Shown here one piece after another: positions 52,498-60,659 of a DNA stretch of 64,000 nucleotides. This stretch comes from JAHZKN01 sp965250205 (GTDB taxonomy: Bacteria > Pseudomonadota > Alphaproteobacteria > Rhizobiales > Hyphomicrobiaceae): assembly GCA_965250205.1 (NCBI GenBank), contig CBDFNK010000023.1, forward strand, positions 248,001-312,000, read 5' to 3'. The notes under the pieces are model-generated. The model did not search any database. It was not told the DNA's origin and saw nothing but the letters and a program-made list of their open reading frames with translations. Within the stretch, counting starts at the first letter, position 1, and every line of letters starts with the position of its first letter. The position numbers and the translations under genes are program-made.

Positions 52498-53298
52498 TTA
52501 AGCGGCGAGTTTCAATTTCATGGCAGGTGTGATCCCGCCTAGCCCCATGTTGGGACGGTCGTTGTTGTAAGTCCAGAGCCATTTGGTGGCTTGCTCCTGC
52601 GCCTCCTCTATCGTTGCAAAGATATTCTGCCCCAGCCATTCGCCGCGAACCGTGCGGTTGTAGCGCTCGATATAAGCATTCTGTTGGGGATTGCCGGGCT
52701 GGATATAATCAAGCCGAACACCTTCCCTCGAAGCCCACGCGATCAGCGTTCCGCTGATGTATTCCGGGCCATTGTCCACGCGTATCGCCAACGGCTTGCC
52801 GCGCCATTCAATGATCCGCTTCAAGCTGCGCACCACACGCTCCGCAGGCAGCGAAAAGTCGACCTCAATACCAAGCCCCTCGCGATTAAAATCATCCAGC
52901 ACGTTTAATGTGCGAATGGCGCGCCCATCGCCCAATTGGTCAGCCATAAAATCCATCGACCAGGTGTGATTGGGACGGTTTGGTACAGCCTGAGGTTCCG
53001 GCTTTGAGCGCTGTAACCGTTTCCTCGGTTTGATCCGAAGATTCAGCTCCAACTCACAGTAAATCCGATAAACACGTTTATGGTTCCAACCAAAACCCTT
53101 GACGTTACGCAGGTACAAAAAGCACAAGCCGAACCCCCATGTCCGACGATTGGTCGTCAAGCGAACCAGCCAATCGGCAATCCTTGCATTGTCATCATCA
53201 AGCTTGCGCTCGTAGCGATAACAGGTCTGGCTGATCAAAAATGCCCGGCAGGCTAACGCGATGCTGACCTTGTGTTGCGCGACTGCGTAAACGGCCAT
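52498..53298 (-). CDS. IS3-family transposase OrfB (copy 2)
   Basis: 266 aa, identical to the OrfB at 35808. DDE motifs WSMDFMADQL, IRVDNGPEYIS and NAYIERYNRTVRGEW present; intact. Confidence 0.94.
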   Translation of the reverse strand: MAVYAVAQHKVSIALACRAFLISQTCYRYERKLDDDNARIADWLVRLTTNRRTWGFGLCFLYLRNVKGFGWNHKRVYRIYCELELNLRIKPRKRLQRSKPEPQAVPNRPNHTWSMDFMADQLGDGRAIRTLNVLDDFNREGLGIEVDFSLPAERVVRSLKRIIEWRGKPLAIRVDNGPEYISGTLIAWASREGVRLDYIQPGNPQQNAYIERYNRTVRGEWLGQNIFATIEEAQEQATKWLWTYNNDRPNMGLGGITPAMKLKLAA

Positions 53299-53318
53299 CT
53301 CCTTCCTCTGAGACGGCC

Positions 53319-53585
53319 TCAGCGCTTTTTTCCAAGCGCCTCCTTCAGCAGATCATTCTGCATGCTTTTTTCGGCATACATCTTCTTGAGACGGCGGTTT
53401 TGCTCAACCAGATCTTTCATCTCTGCAATCATCGATGCATCCATGCCACCGAACTTGGCCCGCCATTTGTAAAACGACGCACTGCTCATGCCATGCTCGC
53501 GGCACAACTCAGAAACAGCAACGCCGTCTTCTGCCTGGCGCAAAATGCCCATGATCTGGGACTCGCTAAAACGTGACCTCTTCAT
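53319..53585 (-). CDS. IS3-family transposase OrfA (copy 2)
   Basis: 88 aa, MKRSRFSESQIMGILRQAED with helix-turn-helix VSELCREHGMSSASFYKWRA. Differs from copy 1 at seven of the first 40 residues and is identical afterwards. Confidence 0.92.
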   Translation of the reverse strand: MKRSRFSESQIMGILRQAEDGVAVSELCREHGMSSASFYKWRAKFGGMDASMIAEMKDLVEQNRRLKKMYAEKSMQNDLLKEALGKKR

Positions 53586-53657
53586 CAAAAATCTCCTCAG
53601 TTTATAGTGCCGAGAAAATTCTACTTTTGAACACCACTATTTTGAGGGGGGAATACC

Positions 53658-55312
53658 ACGTCATCACCGAAAAAGAGAGTGCCTGGAAACCCCATCAACG
53701 ACCAAAATTTAAAAAAATGCTCAAGGAGCTTTCGTATAAAACACCAAACAGACGAAGAGCTGACGGTATTCTATCACGGCATCCTAACAGACTTTCCAGA
53801 AACGCTTTAGAAGCTGGGATGATTGTGCAAATGCTTGATGATGAACTGATTAAAGATCTCTTTTTTCCTGCTTACAGTTTTCACAACGATACGTCGTGAA
53901 AAGAACACCTCACAATCGAGTTTGCTCGTGCCAAGGGATACACCGACCAACTTTCAGAAGTGGTCTCCAGAGGAATCCGTCATCGTGAACTCGAAGGTTG
54001 AATGACATCGCAGGTTAAGTACGGCTACAGCAAACGTCGAGAACATAAAAATCCCCAACTGTGTAGTTTGTTTCCCATCCCTCATGATGAGCAATTTCCT
54101 GTGATGCAAAGGATGTTTGAGTTGGCAAGCCAGGGGGCTTCAACAGCACAAATTGTTTGCTATCTCCAGGAAGAGTTTCCAGATATTCAGTTACGTCTCA
54201 CAATATCAGCTATTGATAGGAAGTTGCGTGATAGTTTTTATTGTGGGCGTTGGCTTATCAGAGGTGGGACGAAGCATGAAAGAATGATTGACCTTAATAA
54301 AATTACGCTCGCAGATGGGACACGTTTTCAGCCCGCCATTTCCTCAGATGAGTTCGATAAAATTCAGCAGATACGTAGTGGGAATAGGAATGGTATTATG
54401 TTCAAAAATAGAAAGCGTACAAATCCATTTCCTGCTCTTGTGAGCTGTTCTTTTTGCACAGGACAGATGTACCCAGCTTATAGAAAGATAACAGTAGCGT
54501 GAGGTGCTAAAAAGGAGCAATTAGGCTATGAGTGTCATAACAAAATAGATGGGCAAGTATGTAGCCAATCACGAATCAAAGCAGATGTGCTGATTGAACA
54601 TGTCTCTTCTCAATTGTCATTTCGCAAACAGAAGCTCAGCAAGGTAAGGTATCAACGCTATATATTGAGTGTGCATTTATTTTCAAAGAAGAAGAAGGAT
54701 TGGACGCGTCAAGAAAAAGGGAAAGTCAGTCAGTCTTTGTGAAAACTGGTTGCCGAAAAAATAAAGCTGGTGCAACAGCGAGCCGACCTCATTAGTGCTC
54801 AGTGTTATGACGACCATTCAAAAGAGCAGTTTGAAAGTCGTATTGATGAGCTTGCAGATTTGATTGAAGGACTCAGACACAGAAAATCTAAAATCACTCA
54901 TCAATCTGATGAACTTTGTGTTTCTTTTTTTCGCTTTCTTGAACCCAGAGAAAACCTGCTTCACTACTGGGTTTCTGCAGATTTCGAACAAAAAGCAAAA
55001 ATATCGAAAATTATCGTCTTGAACCTAAATATAAGAGACAAAGAAGTGGCTATTTCAAGCTGGAAAAAGCCCTTCTCCGATGATGAAGAAGGGCTTGAAG
55101 AAGCTTATGGTGGAGCCCAGGGCGAAGACCTTGAACTAAAACTCCAACAGCTTCGGCACTGGTATTTTGCTCCAGAGAATGAGGAGATACAAGACAACCT
55201 CAACCAACTCTCATCGGAACTTTCTTGTGAGATACAGCCCAAATATAAGCTCGTCAAAGATATAGCCAAAATCACTTGAACCAAAAAAGCGAAGAGAAAG
55301 CAAACCCTCTAA
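53658..55312 (+). pseudogene. Large serine recombinase lacking its N-terminus, with five in-frame TGA codons
   Basis: One continuous frame of about 550 codons carrying TGA at 53897, 53999, 54500, 54740 and 55277, ending with TAA at 55310, and no TAA, TAG or frameshift. Readable parts: ADGILSRHPNRLSRNALEAG, IKDLFFPAYSFHND, TS-(TGA)-KEHLTIEFARAKGYTD, YCGRWLIRGGTKHERMIDLN, a zinc-ribbon-like SCSFCTGQMYPAY...GYECHNKIDGQVC, and a coiled coil near the C-terminus. These match the resolvase C-terminal, recombinase and zinc-ribbon domains of serine recombinases. The catalytic Ser region is missing at the IS3 boundary. At TS-(TGA)-KEHL the family has a conserved Gly. Either the gene came from a UGA=Gly organism or it has decayed. 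Confidence 0.8.
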
Positions 55313-55516
55313 GCTCTGATGATATGTAAGACACTTTGAATGTCAAAAAATTGGGAAGTTCTATTCCCCACGACACGTGGTTCTACATCGTAGCGTGTTT
55401 CGGAATCAAACCCAGTTCAAAAAATATAGGGAAATGGAACGGGTGCTCCATACAGTGCTTACGAAAATATAGTCTCTTACATATTGAAATTCAATGAGGC
55501 ACGATTTTTTGTAGAT

Positions 55517-55966
55517 TTAATCAAATGCCTGCTTCCAGTTTTCCAACAACATCACATTCCCATATTGATGTGCTTTTGACACATGCCTCTTGTCGGCGGT
55601 GATAAACACGCCAGCTTGGGAAATAGCCAGAGCGTGGTAAGAACTGTCATAAATTGAGGGAAAACCAGCTTTCTTGTTTCCGTCTTCTGCCATACGCATG
55701 GCGAGTTCAAGCTGATGGATTGTAAGGGGAGCAATGACCAGATAGGACTTTTCGAACTCGCGTATCGTAGCGAGTGCATCTGAGAGCGAAAAATCATTCT
55801 GTGCGGCAATGGAAAGTACTTCGTAGAGAAAAACATCTGGGCAGAATACCTTGATGCCGTTTTTTCCGATGTGTTGGAGGAGTTCGATGACATCGTCTCT
55901 TCCAACTTCCTGAAGGAAAATTTTGGCATAGACCCCGGAATCAAGAACTATACATTTCATGCTCAT
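55517..55966 (-). CDS. PIN-domain toxin (VapC-like)
   Basis: 149 aa. Acidic residues of the PIN active site: Asp9 in CIVLDSGVYAK, Glu in LYEVLSIAAQ, Asp in YDSSYHALAIS and Asp in ITADKRHVSK. VapC-like toxins cut RNA. Overlaps the upstream antitoxin gene by ATGA. Start ATG 55966 (a second ATG two codons later). Confidence 0.85.
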   Translation of the reverse strand: MSMKCIVLDSGVYAKIFLQEVGRDDVIELLQHIGKNGIKVFCPDVFLYEVLSIAAQNDFSLSDALATIREFEKSYLVIAPLTIHQLELAMRMAEDGNKKAGFPSIYDSSYHALAISQAGVFITADKRHVSKAHQYGNVMLLENWKQAFD

Positions 55967-56262
55967 GAGGAGGATTGTAAGTCAGATAATTCGTGGTCTT
56001 TGCCTTCACGCAACATGCGGATAATTTCCGTACTTGATATCACCGATTCGGCTGGATTGATCTTCCCGACATTATCCATCAAGGACTGAAAAGCCTTCTG
56101 TCTTTCTTCTTCCTCAAATGCCTTATCGAGTGCCTCATTCAGTTTCTTGGTTTTTTCACCACGACGAAGCATGGACAAACGTTTCTTGTTGTGTGGTGTC
56201 AGATAGACGGTGACGCGCTCGACCTGCTCTTTGATGGCTTCAGACATTTTCATTGTTTCCAT
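55963..56262 (-). CDS. VapB-like antitoxin
   Basis: 99 aa from ATG 56262 (METMKMSEAIKEQVERVTVY). Ribbon-helix-helix-like YLTPHNKKRLSMLRRGEKTK and a helical, charged C-terminus. Starts further upstream (56331, 56283) are excluded by the -10 box at 56282-56287. ATG 56253 and 56247 are alternatives. Pairs with the PIN toxin. Confidence 0.75.
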   Translation of the reverse strand: METMKMSEAIKEQVERVTVYLTPHNKKRLSMLRRGEKTKKLNEALDKAFEEEERQKAFQSLMDNVGKINPAESVISSTEIIRMLREGKDHELSDLQSSS

Positions 56263-56281
56263 GGTTACATAGTATGTCCTC

Positions 56282-56310
56282 ATTATATGAATACATAAGT
56301 GAGGAGTCAA
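56282..56310 (-). promoter_or_regulatory. Near-consensus promoter of the PIN toxin-antitoxin operon
   Basis: On the minus strand: TTGACT (-35, 56305-56310), exactly 17 bp, then TATAAT (-10, 56282-56287). Transcription would begin at about 56275, with a very short leader before ATG 56262. Confidence 0.75.
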
Positions 56311-56439
56311 ATATTTCAAGCCGAGAAACACTCAAAGTCCCCCTTACGCGACCTATGGAAAAGATGGCAAAAGATGCAGGAAACTGTAGTCAGAATGGGA
56401 CTCCCCAAAAGTACGCTCTTCCGGTTTTTTAGGAAAAGT

Positions 56440-56521
56440 GGTGCTACATTGCGCCCTATTCGGGAACCGAACCCAGTTCAATTAATATAGCCAAAAGGGA
56501 GTGGTGCTACATGTGGTGCTA
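56440..56521. repeat. GGTGCTACA repeats at the right end of the island
   Basis: GGTGCTACA at 56440-56448 and 56503-56511, GGTGCTA at 56515-56521. Same motif as three copies beside the integrase at 27873-27920. Another paired repeat, AACCCAGTTCAA(AA/TT)AATATAG, occurs at about 55409 and 56471. Likely integrase arm sites. Confidence 0.6.
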
Positions 56522-56574
56522 TCAACTTTATCTTGATTGTTATTATCTATTATTTTCAATGATTTAGATGTGTA

Positions 56575-56595
56575 GTTCAAGATCCGCCTCTGCCA
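56575..56595 (+). other. attR-like fragment of tRNA-Phe 3' end
   Basis: GTTCAA-G-ATCCGCCTCTG-CCA. It matches the tRNA-Phe segment at 27736-27759 except for an inserted G and loss of GGCA near the end. Marks the right border of the island; imperfect, so excision may be impaired. Confidence 0.65.
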
Positions 56596-56612
56596 CTCTA
56601 TCTTTCTTTCAA

Positions 56613-56738
56613 ATGACGAATTTTGGCGATTGCGCAGTGCGCGTGGCCAACGCGATGTTTGCCGATGACTGTGATGATGTGTGCCAGTTGTACGCGCCGG
56701 GTTGTGGGGCTTGGAGCATACGGTCTGCGATTGATTAA
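56613..56738 (+). other. Possible small cysteine-containing ORF at the island border
   Basis: 41 codons, MTNFGDCAVRVANAMFADDC, DDVCQLYAPGCGAWSIRSAI. Four cysteines. Host-like codon use. Directly behind attR and before the tandem array. No family recognised. Confidence 0.25.
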
Positions 56739-56754
56739 ACACAGACAAGTTACA

Positions 56755-57214
56755 CTAGATCAACCTGCGAAAAGTTGGGTTCGACTTTGAGCAGATAAGT
56801 TGATCGCCAACCATGGAATAGAGCGTCGCGCAAATAGCTTTGCTGGCACGAGAAAAGGCACAGACGCTGTAGATCAACCTGCGAAAAGTTAGGTTCGACT
56901 TTGAGCAGATAAGTTGATCGCCAACCATGGAATAGAGCGTCGCGCAAATAGCTTTGCTGGCACGAGAAAAGGCACAGACGCTGTAGATCAACCTGCGAAA
57001 AGTTAGGTTCGACTTTGAGCAGATAAGTTGATCGCCAACTATGGAATAGAGCGTCGCGCAAATAGCTTTACTGGTACGAGAAAAGGCGCAGACGCTGTAG
57101 ATCAACCTGCGAAAAGTTAGGTTCGACTTTGAGCAGATAAGTTGATCGCCAACCATGGAATAGAGCGTCGCGCAAATAGCTTTGCTGGCACGAGAAAAGG
57201 CACAGACGTTCTAG
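56755..57214. repeat. Tandem array: four 114-bp copies of the CTAG-ended palindromic repeat
   Basis: Unit starts at 56758, 56872, 56986 and 57100. Each has GATCAACCTGCG...GAGCAG...GTTGATC, then GCCAACCATGGAA, then AGCGTCGCGC...CAGACGCT. The array is bordered by CTAG at 56755 and 57211; the latter is the stop codon of the adjacent gene. Copies are nearly identical, indicating recent amplification. 114 is a multiple of 3, which creates repetitive artefact ORFs. Confidence 0.9.
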
Positions 57215-58194
57215 TTCGCGGTGCCAGGTCCGAAAAGCTTCAGCGCGGCTGATGACACAGCACCGCCAATCACACACGGCAGTCCAACTTCAACATGGCC
57301 AAGTGCGCCTGCGGTAATGCAGCCAAGCGCCAGTGCTGTTTGACCCGCCTTGCCCCACCAGGCTTTGCTGGTGTCAGACTTCGGCCCACGCGCCTTAAGC
57401 GTTTCGATAGAGGCTAAGGCCTCCTTTCTCAAGGTCTCTGTCTCAAAGGTTTCAGATGCCATGATGACGTCGCGCAACGGCGCGCGCACATTGGCCGGTT
57501 GCGTGTTCATCTCTACTTTAAGGGCATCGAGCAGGGCTTTGTCGCGTGAGGCATTGGACGCCAAGGTCCACTTGGCCATCGACCCAATGGTCAGCCGTTC
57601 CAGTTTGTTTTGCTCCGTTGACCAAGCAAGGGCGGAGACGATGCGCTGAACCGGCTCTTGGTTGCCAGTGGCAAAATAGCGACCCCAATGCACGTCGAGC
57701 ACAAACGGACCTTCGTCCATCGGCAGATTTTTCAGGGCTTTGCCTTGGCCATAAAGATAGTGGCGAATGAGGACCGAGCGGGCGGGCATGCGTTCTGTTG
57801 CACCCGACAGAACACCGCGCCAGTTGGCCAATCCGGAATAGGCAATGGCCTTGATCAATACGACTTGATCCGATGGTGGCAGTGGGAAGGATTGGGCGAC
57901 CAAACGTTCTGCGCTGAGCGGATTGGAGCCCAAAACACCTGCGATAAAGCCGATATAGACGCCGGCTTTCTTGTGATCGAGAAACAGGCCAAGTCGGCTC
58001 ATTGAGTGGATGGCGATGGGCAGCTTGCCGGGCTCTGGTTCAAGGCGATAGCCGTTGATCCATTTCAGAATATGCTCGCTTTTTGCAAACGGCTCGGCAG
58101 CTGTTTTTTTTGCTTTCGCAGAAGCGATTGGGGCAGAAGCAATGCTCCACATTATCAGGGCAGCGAAATAAAATATCGTTTTGGAAGAAAACAT
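57211..58194 (-). CDS. Secreted protein of unknown function
   Basis: 327 aa from ATG 58194. Signal peptide MFSSKTIFYFAALIMWSIAS with cleavage near APIASA. The mature part is helical with LPIAIHSMSRLGLFLDHKKA, GVYIGFIAGVLGSNP and FPLPPSDQVVLIKAIAYSGL, then a C-terminal hydrophobic segment (TALALGCITAGALGHVEVGL). No family recognised. The stop TAG is the CTAG at the right end of the tandem array, so the last residues (FGPGTAN) adjoin the repeat. Confidence 0.65.
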   Translation of the reverse strand: MFSSKTIFYFAALIMWSIASAPIASAKAKKTAAEPFAKSEHILKWINGYRLEPEPGKLPIAIHSMSRLGLFLDHKKAGVYIGFIAGVLGSNPLSAERLVAQSFPLPPSDQVVLIKAIAYSGLANWRGVLSGATERMPARSVLIRHYLYGQGKALKNLPMDEGPFVLDVHWGRYFATGNQEPVQRIVSALAWSTEQNKLERLTIGSMAKWTLASNASRDKALLDALKVEMNTQPANVRAPLRDVIMASETFETETLRKEALASIETLKARGPKSDTSKAWWGKAGQTALALGCITAGALGHVEVGLPCVIGGAVSSAALKLFGPGTAN

Positions 58195-58654
58195 TTGTGG
58201 CCCCGGTACAACAGAGTGTCGTGAAATGTCGTGAAATGAGTGGGCTGGAGACCCCGGTAGCGGCACTAAATTCCACAAATACGGCAACTCTTGGGGACAT
58301 CGCACTTTTTGGGGTGTTGCCCTTTAGGAAACAGTGTTTAGCTATTTTAACGGTATTGGTTTCTGACTTGGCGGATGGCTCAAGACGTTGTCTCGTATTT
58401 CAGAAGTATAGCTTTTGTATTCAAACTGGGTTGCTTCAAAGACTTTGGATGCACAGGCAACGTTGTGTGCTTATCTTACCGCACCATCCAAAATCACGGG
58501 TGCAGAATAAAGGGATTGCTTTTTTTTGTGCCGCGAAGCGGCTAGTTCAAGAATTGATAGTGTTAACTAGTTGTTTACAGCCCAAGCTTAGGGTTGTGTG
58601 AAGTTTGTGGTGCGTTGAGTCCGTTTACATTTATTAGGACCAGGCTACAACGCA
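58195..58654. other. Intergenic region
   Basis: About 460 bp. A plus-strand frame 58236-58601 (MSGLETPVAALNSTNTATLG) is open but has no domain features and sits in AT-rich sequence; I do not call it. Promoters of the flanking divergent genes must lie here. Confidence 0.35.
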
Positions 58655-60178
58655 ATGGCCTCACTTGTTAAACTTCAAACTACGGCGATTGTCGTGGCGG
58701 TTGCAGTCTTATCGGGCTGTGCCATCGCGCCTGTGCCGTTGTCTGATGAAGAAATTACATTTGCCTCCCAAGAGCGACTGTCTCTGGTGACGGCCAACCA
58801 AGAGCCCGTGCACGGGGCGATTGGTCTTTACGAGGCGATGTCGCGGGCACTCAAATATAATCTCGACCACAAAGTTGAGATGTTTGAGACAACACTCAGA
58901 AATACAGAGTTCAACTTAGCCCGTTACGACATGCTGCCGGATTTGGTGGCTAAGGCGGGTTATGACGGTCGCGATAAGTTCAATGCGTCGAGTAGCCAGA
59001 ACCTTGTTACAGGCGTGCAAAACTTTGGCGAGTCGACGTCGCGCGAAAGAGAAATCAAATCTGCCGACATCCAATTTAGCTGGCACATTCTTGATTTCGG
59101 CCTGTCTTATGTGCGCGCGCGTCAAGCTGCCGACAAGGTGCTTATAGCTGCTGAAATGCGGCGCAAGGTGGCGAACCGCATTATCGAAGATGTACGCACG
59201 GCCTTTTGGCGTGCTTTAAGCGCTCAGCACCTCATCGCTAAGCTCAATCGTTTGGAGGGCCGGACCAGAGCCGCCCTTGCAAACACACGCCGGCTTGCTG
59301 CAGAAAAATACACCTCGCCGATCACCTCGTTGTCATACGAACGCGAGTTGATTGGGATCAAGCGCACCATTCAAGAGCTTGAGCGTGATCTCAATATCGC
59401 CAAGCAACAGCTGGCTGCACTGATGAATCTGCCGCTAGACCAAAGGTTCACACTGCATGCACCGCGCAGCTCACACAGATCACTGAAAATTCCGCGCCGG
59501 GTCGATGACATGATCTGGACGGCAATGCAGAACCGTCCTGAATTGCGCGAGTTAGACTATCGCCTGCGTATCAATATTAACGATGCGCACGCTGCGCTGT
59601 TGGAGCTGTTGCCTGGGCTTCAGGTTTATGCAGGTGCAAACTACGACAGCAATGACTTCTTGCTGCACAACGACTGGGTGACTTGGGGTGCTAAGGCCAG
59701 TTGGAATCTAATCAAGGTAGTCAATTATCCGGCACGGCGCGCGGTTGTTGACGCCCATGACGGTCTGCTCCATCAACGTGCCTTGGCAACAACGATGGCC
59801 ATCATGACCCAGGTGCACGTAGCTCGCGTACGCTTCCAGCATTATAGCAAAGAATTAGGCACAGCGCGCGAATATCTCAACGTACAAAATCGATTGGTTC
59901 ATCAAATTCGTGCTGAAGCAGCCGTTGAACGTATTGGCGAGCAAACGGTCATTCGCGAAGAGATGAATACGTTAGTCGCAGAGGTGCGCCGCGACATTGC
60001 GTATTCCAATCTGCAAAATGCCTACGCCAGTATTTTTGCTTCTATGGGGCTTGATGGCTACTGGAGCGAACTTGATTTCGATGCAAGCGTGAGCGATCTT
60101 GCAAAATCTTTGCGCGACTTGTGGCGCCACCGTGCGTCTAACGTGAACGCAAGCTTGCACCAGGTGCGCACCAACTAG
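58655..60178 (+). CDS. TolC-family outer membrane lipoprotein
   Basis: 507 aa. Signal peptide and lipobox LSGCA predict lipid attachment. Two outer-membrane-efflux repeats: the first from AIGLYEAMSRALKYNLDHKV, the second from MIWTAMQNRPELRELDYRLR. Long helical hairpins (LNRLEGRTRAALANTRRLAA) and FSWHILDFGLSYVRARQAAD are typical. Forms the outer membrane channel for an RND or type I exporter; no inner-membrane partner is nearby. The TAG stop (60176-60178) is the CTAG that begins a repeat copy. Confidence 0.85.
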   Translation: MASLVKLQTTAIVVAVAVLSGCAIAPVPLSDEEITFASQERLSLVTANQEPVHGAIGLYEAMSRALKYNLDHKVEMFETTLRNTEFNLARYDMLPDLVAKAGYDGRDKFNASSSQNLVTGVQNFGESTSREREIKSADIQFSWHILDFGLSYVRARQAADKVLIAAEMRRKVANRIIEDVRTAFWRALSAQHLIAKLNRLEGRTRAALANTRRLAAEKYTSPITSLSYERELIGIKRTIQELERDLNIAKQQLAALMNLPLDQRFTLHAPRSSHRSLKIPRRVDDMIWTAMQNRPELRELDYRLRININDAHAALLELLPGLQVYAGANYDSNDFLLHNDWVTWGAKASWNLIKVVNYPARRAVVDAHDGLLHQRALATTMAIMTQVHVARVRFQHYSKELGTAREYLNVQNRLVHQIRAEAAVERIGEQTVIREEMNTLVAEVRRDIAYSNLQNAYASIFASMGLDGYWSELDFDASVSDLAKSLRDLWRHRASNVNASLHQVRTN

Positions 60179-60294
60179 ATCAACCTGCGAAAAGTTGGAA
60201 TCGCGACTTTGAGCAGTTAAGTTGATCTCTAGTGATGAGATACAGCGTCGCGCAAATAGCTTCACTGTGCACAACAAAAGGCGCGATGCTCTAG
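60175..60294. repeat. Single full copy of the CTAG-ended repeat
   Basis: Begins CTAGATCAACCTGCG and ends GCGATGCTCTAG, with internal CGACTTTGAGCAG and AGCGTCGCGCAAATAGC. 120 bp bordered by CTAG on both sides, compatible with a 4-bp CTAG target duplication. Confidence 0.85.
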
Positions 60295-60315
60295 GTTTTT
60301 AATAGTTCGATTGGT

Positions 60316-60370
60316 GGGCCAGTCTTTAGTGTGGGCCAGTCTTTAGTGTTGGTCAGTCTTTAGTGTTGGC
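60316..60370. repeat. Short tandem repeat (G)GCCAGTCTTTAGTGT x3
   Basis: Copies at 60316, 60332 and 60350, the third with GGTCAG. Between a host repeat and the small secreted protein gene. Confidence 0.7.
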
Positions 60371-60401
60371 TGTGCCGCCCCGGTCGACACTTTGTTTGCG
60401 G

Positions 60402-60659
60402 CTAAGGGTTGCAAGCCCGGGCCATCGCTTTTGCGGAATTCGTGGTGCAGCCTCGGTAAGCGGTGCAGAACAGCCGCTCCACCTTTGAGTACGATAGGAT
60501 TGCGCTGCCCTCGTCACAGCTGATGATCAATTCATAAATCGGACCCTTGTCGATCGCCGCTTCCAGGCGCGGGTCAACAGGGGAGTGGCCACGATCGCCA
60601 TAGGCCGGATAGAGCGAAAAGCCCGTGGCAACGGTCAACGCATACAACGCCTGCAACAT
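60402..60659 (-). CDS. Small exported protein
   Basis: 85 aa from ATG 60659 with GAGGGA upstream. Signal-like N-terminus MLQALYALTVATGFSLYPAY; mature part has four cysteines in SCDEGS, FCTAYRGC and ARACNP. No family recognised. Confidence 0.5.
   Translation of the reverse strand: MLQALYALTVATGFSLYPAYGDRGHSPVDPRLEAAIDKGPIYELIISCDEGSAILSYSKVERLFCTAYRGCTTNSAKAMARACNP

Larger units (their letters stand above)
52459..53657 (-). mobile_element. IS3-family insertion sequence, copy 2 (inverted)
   Basis: 1199 bp, ends GGTAATCCCCCC and GGGGGGAATACC. OrfB is identical to copy 1; OrfA differs only in its first 40 codons, and the adjacent IS end also differs. Flanks AGA/ACG show no target duplication. 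Left flank is the truncated membrane protein gene, right flank the truncated recombinase, so DNA has been deleted or inverted here. Confidence 0.9.
27684..56595. mobile_element. Integrative mobilizable island inserted in tRNA-Phe
   Basis: About 28.9 kb between tRNA-Phe and the tRNA 3'-end fragment at 56575-56595. It contains a P4-type integrase, AlpA, MobC, relaxase and a VirD4-like protein but no type IV secretion channel genes, so mobilization in trans is expected. Cargo: TIR, AAA-DUF4435, HEPN-like, GIY-YIG, toxin-antitoxin genes, secreted proteins. Base composition looks more AT-rich than the host in most of the island, and the host repeat families are absent inside it. Two IS3 copies and one IS66 copy have invaded it. 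Confidence 0.88.

Noticed and set aside
53658..55312. TGA read as tryptophan (code 4)
   Set aside because: At the best-aligned site (TS-x-KEHL) the family has Gly, and Phd at 41872 also suits Gly rather than Trp.
56750..57277. Repetitive ORFs on the minus strand (RSTYLLKVEPNFSQVDLQR repeats)
   Set aside because: They exist only because the 114-bp repeat length is a multiple of three; the same peptide comes from the single repeat copies at other loci.
58236..58601. Plus-strand ORF beginning MSGLETPVAALN
   Set aside because: No domain, no ribosome site, and composition unlike neighbouring genes; likely chance.
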